Source: a virus
DNA length: 20,948 nt
Strand: one strand, 5' to 3'
Virus record (IMG/VR): IMGVR_UViG_3300037200_000286
Coordinates: 1-20,948 of that record
A program made the position numbers and the translations under genes. Position 1 is the stretch's first letter. Each line of letters opens with the position of its first letter. The notes under the pieces are model-generated. The model made no database searches. It had not been told where the DNA came from and saw only the letters and a list, made by a program, of their open reading frames with translations. This document shows, one piece after another, positions 20,926 through 20,948 of this stretch.

Positions 20926-20948
20926 GTCCAGACTGTCAATGTGGCGGG
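20922..20948 (+). CDS. CQCGG microprotein, copy 2 (partial, cut by window end)
   Basis: ATG 20922 overlaps the previous stop (ATGA) and begins MSPDCQCGG before the window ends. It matches copy 1 at 20645 in 22 of the first 26 nucleotides and in eight of nine residues. The C-terminus is beyond the window. Confidence 0.5.

Overview
This window is part of a tailed double-stranded DNA phage genome (Caudoviricetes), or of a prophage with that gene content. A recognisable head and packaging set is present: small and large terminase, portal, scaffold-like protein and an HK97-type major capsid protein. It is followed by a head-tail adaptor-like protein, a nozzle or propeller-like protein and a fibre-like protein. 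No tape measure, tail tube or sheath gene is visible, so a short-tailed (podovirus-like) particle is the better guess, but the window is incomplete. The DNA is moderately AT-rich by eye and gene packing is very tight, with many ATGA, TGATG and TAATG start/stop overlaps. I see no integrase, lysis gene, tRNA, CRISPR array or insertion sequence. The host cannot be named from this sequence.

Two transcription units diverge from a control region at about 16015-16326. The minus-strand unit (16014 down to 1) begins with small unknown genes and a helix-turn-helix/GNAT protein. It continues with a ParB-domain/DNA methyltransferase that overlaps the small terminase gene, then large terminase, four small pre-portal genes (two of them tandem paralogues), portal, scaffold and major capsid. 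A strong intrinsic terminator follows the capsid gene, and a new candidate promoter precedes a large Ser/Thr/Gly-rich virion protein. The unit ends with an FN3-bearing adaptor, a small conserved virion-type protein, a fibre-like protein and a partial gene that runs off the left edge.

The plus-strand unit (16043 to the right edge) looks like the early/DNA-metabolism arm. It starts with a near-consensus sigma70-type promoter containing an inverted repeat. Next come a 57-codon gene and a 46-codon ribbon-helix-helix protein whose predicted transcript would be leaderless. Then follow an ERF-family annealing protein, an N4/N6-type DNA methyltransferase, a short C5-cytosine methyltransferase, several small Cys-rich, probably zinc-binding proteins, and a GC-rich element of about 80 nt that can fold and ends in T-runs. 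Near the right end, two copies of a tiny gene beginning MxPDCQCGG are interleaved with another small gene.

Three DNA methyltransferases in 21 kb suggest heavy modification of the phage genome, presumably to evade host restriction. The most unusual points are the long second reading frame inside the C5 methyltransferase gene, the coding-looking extension with a Cys cluster upstream of the HTH-GNAT gene that has no canonical start codon, the compact leaderless repressor unit, the tandem CQCGG microgenes, and the folded element at 20359-20442.
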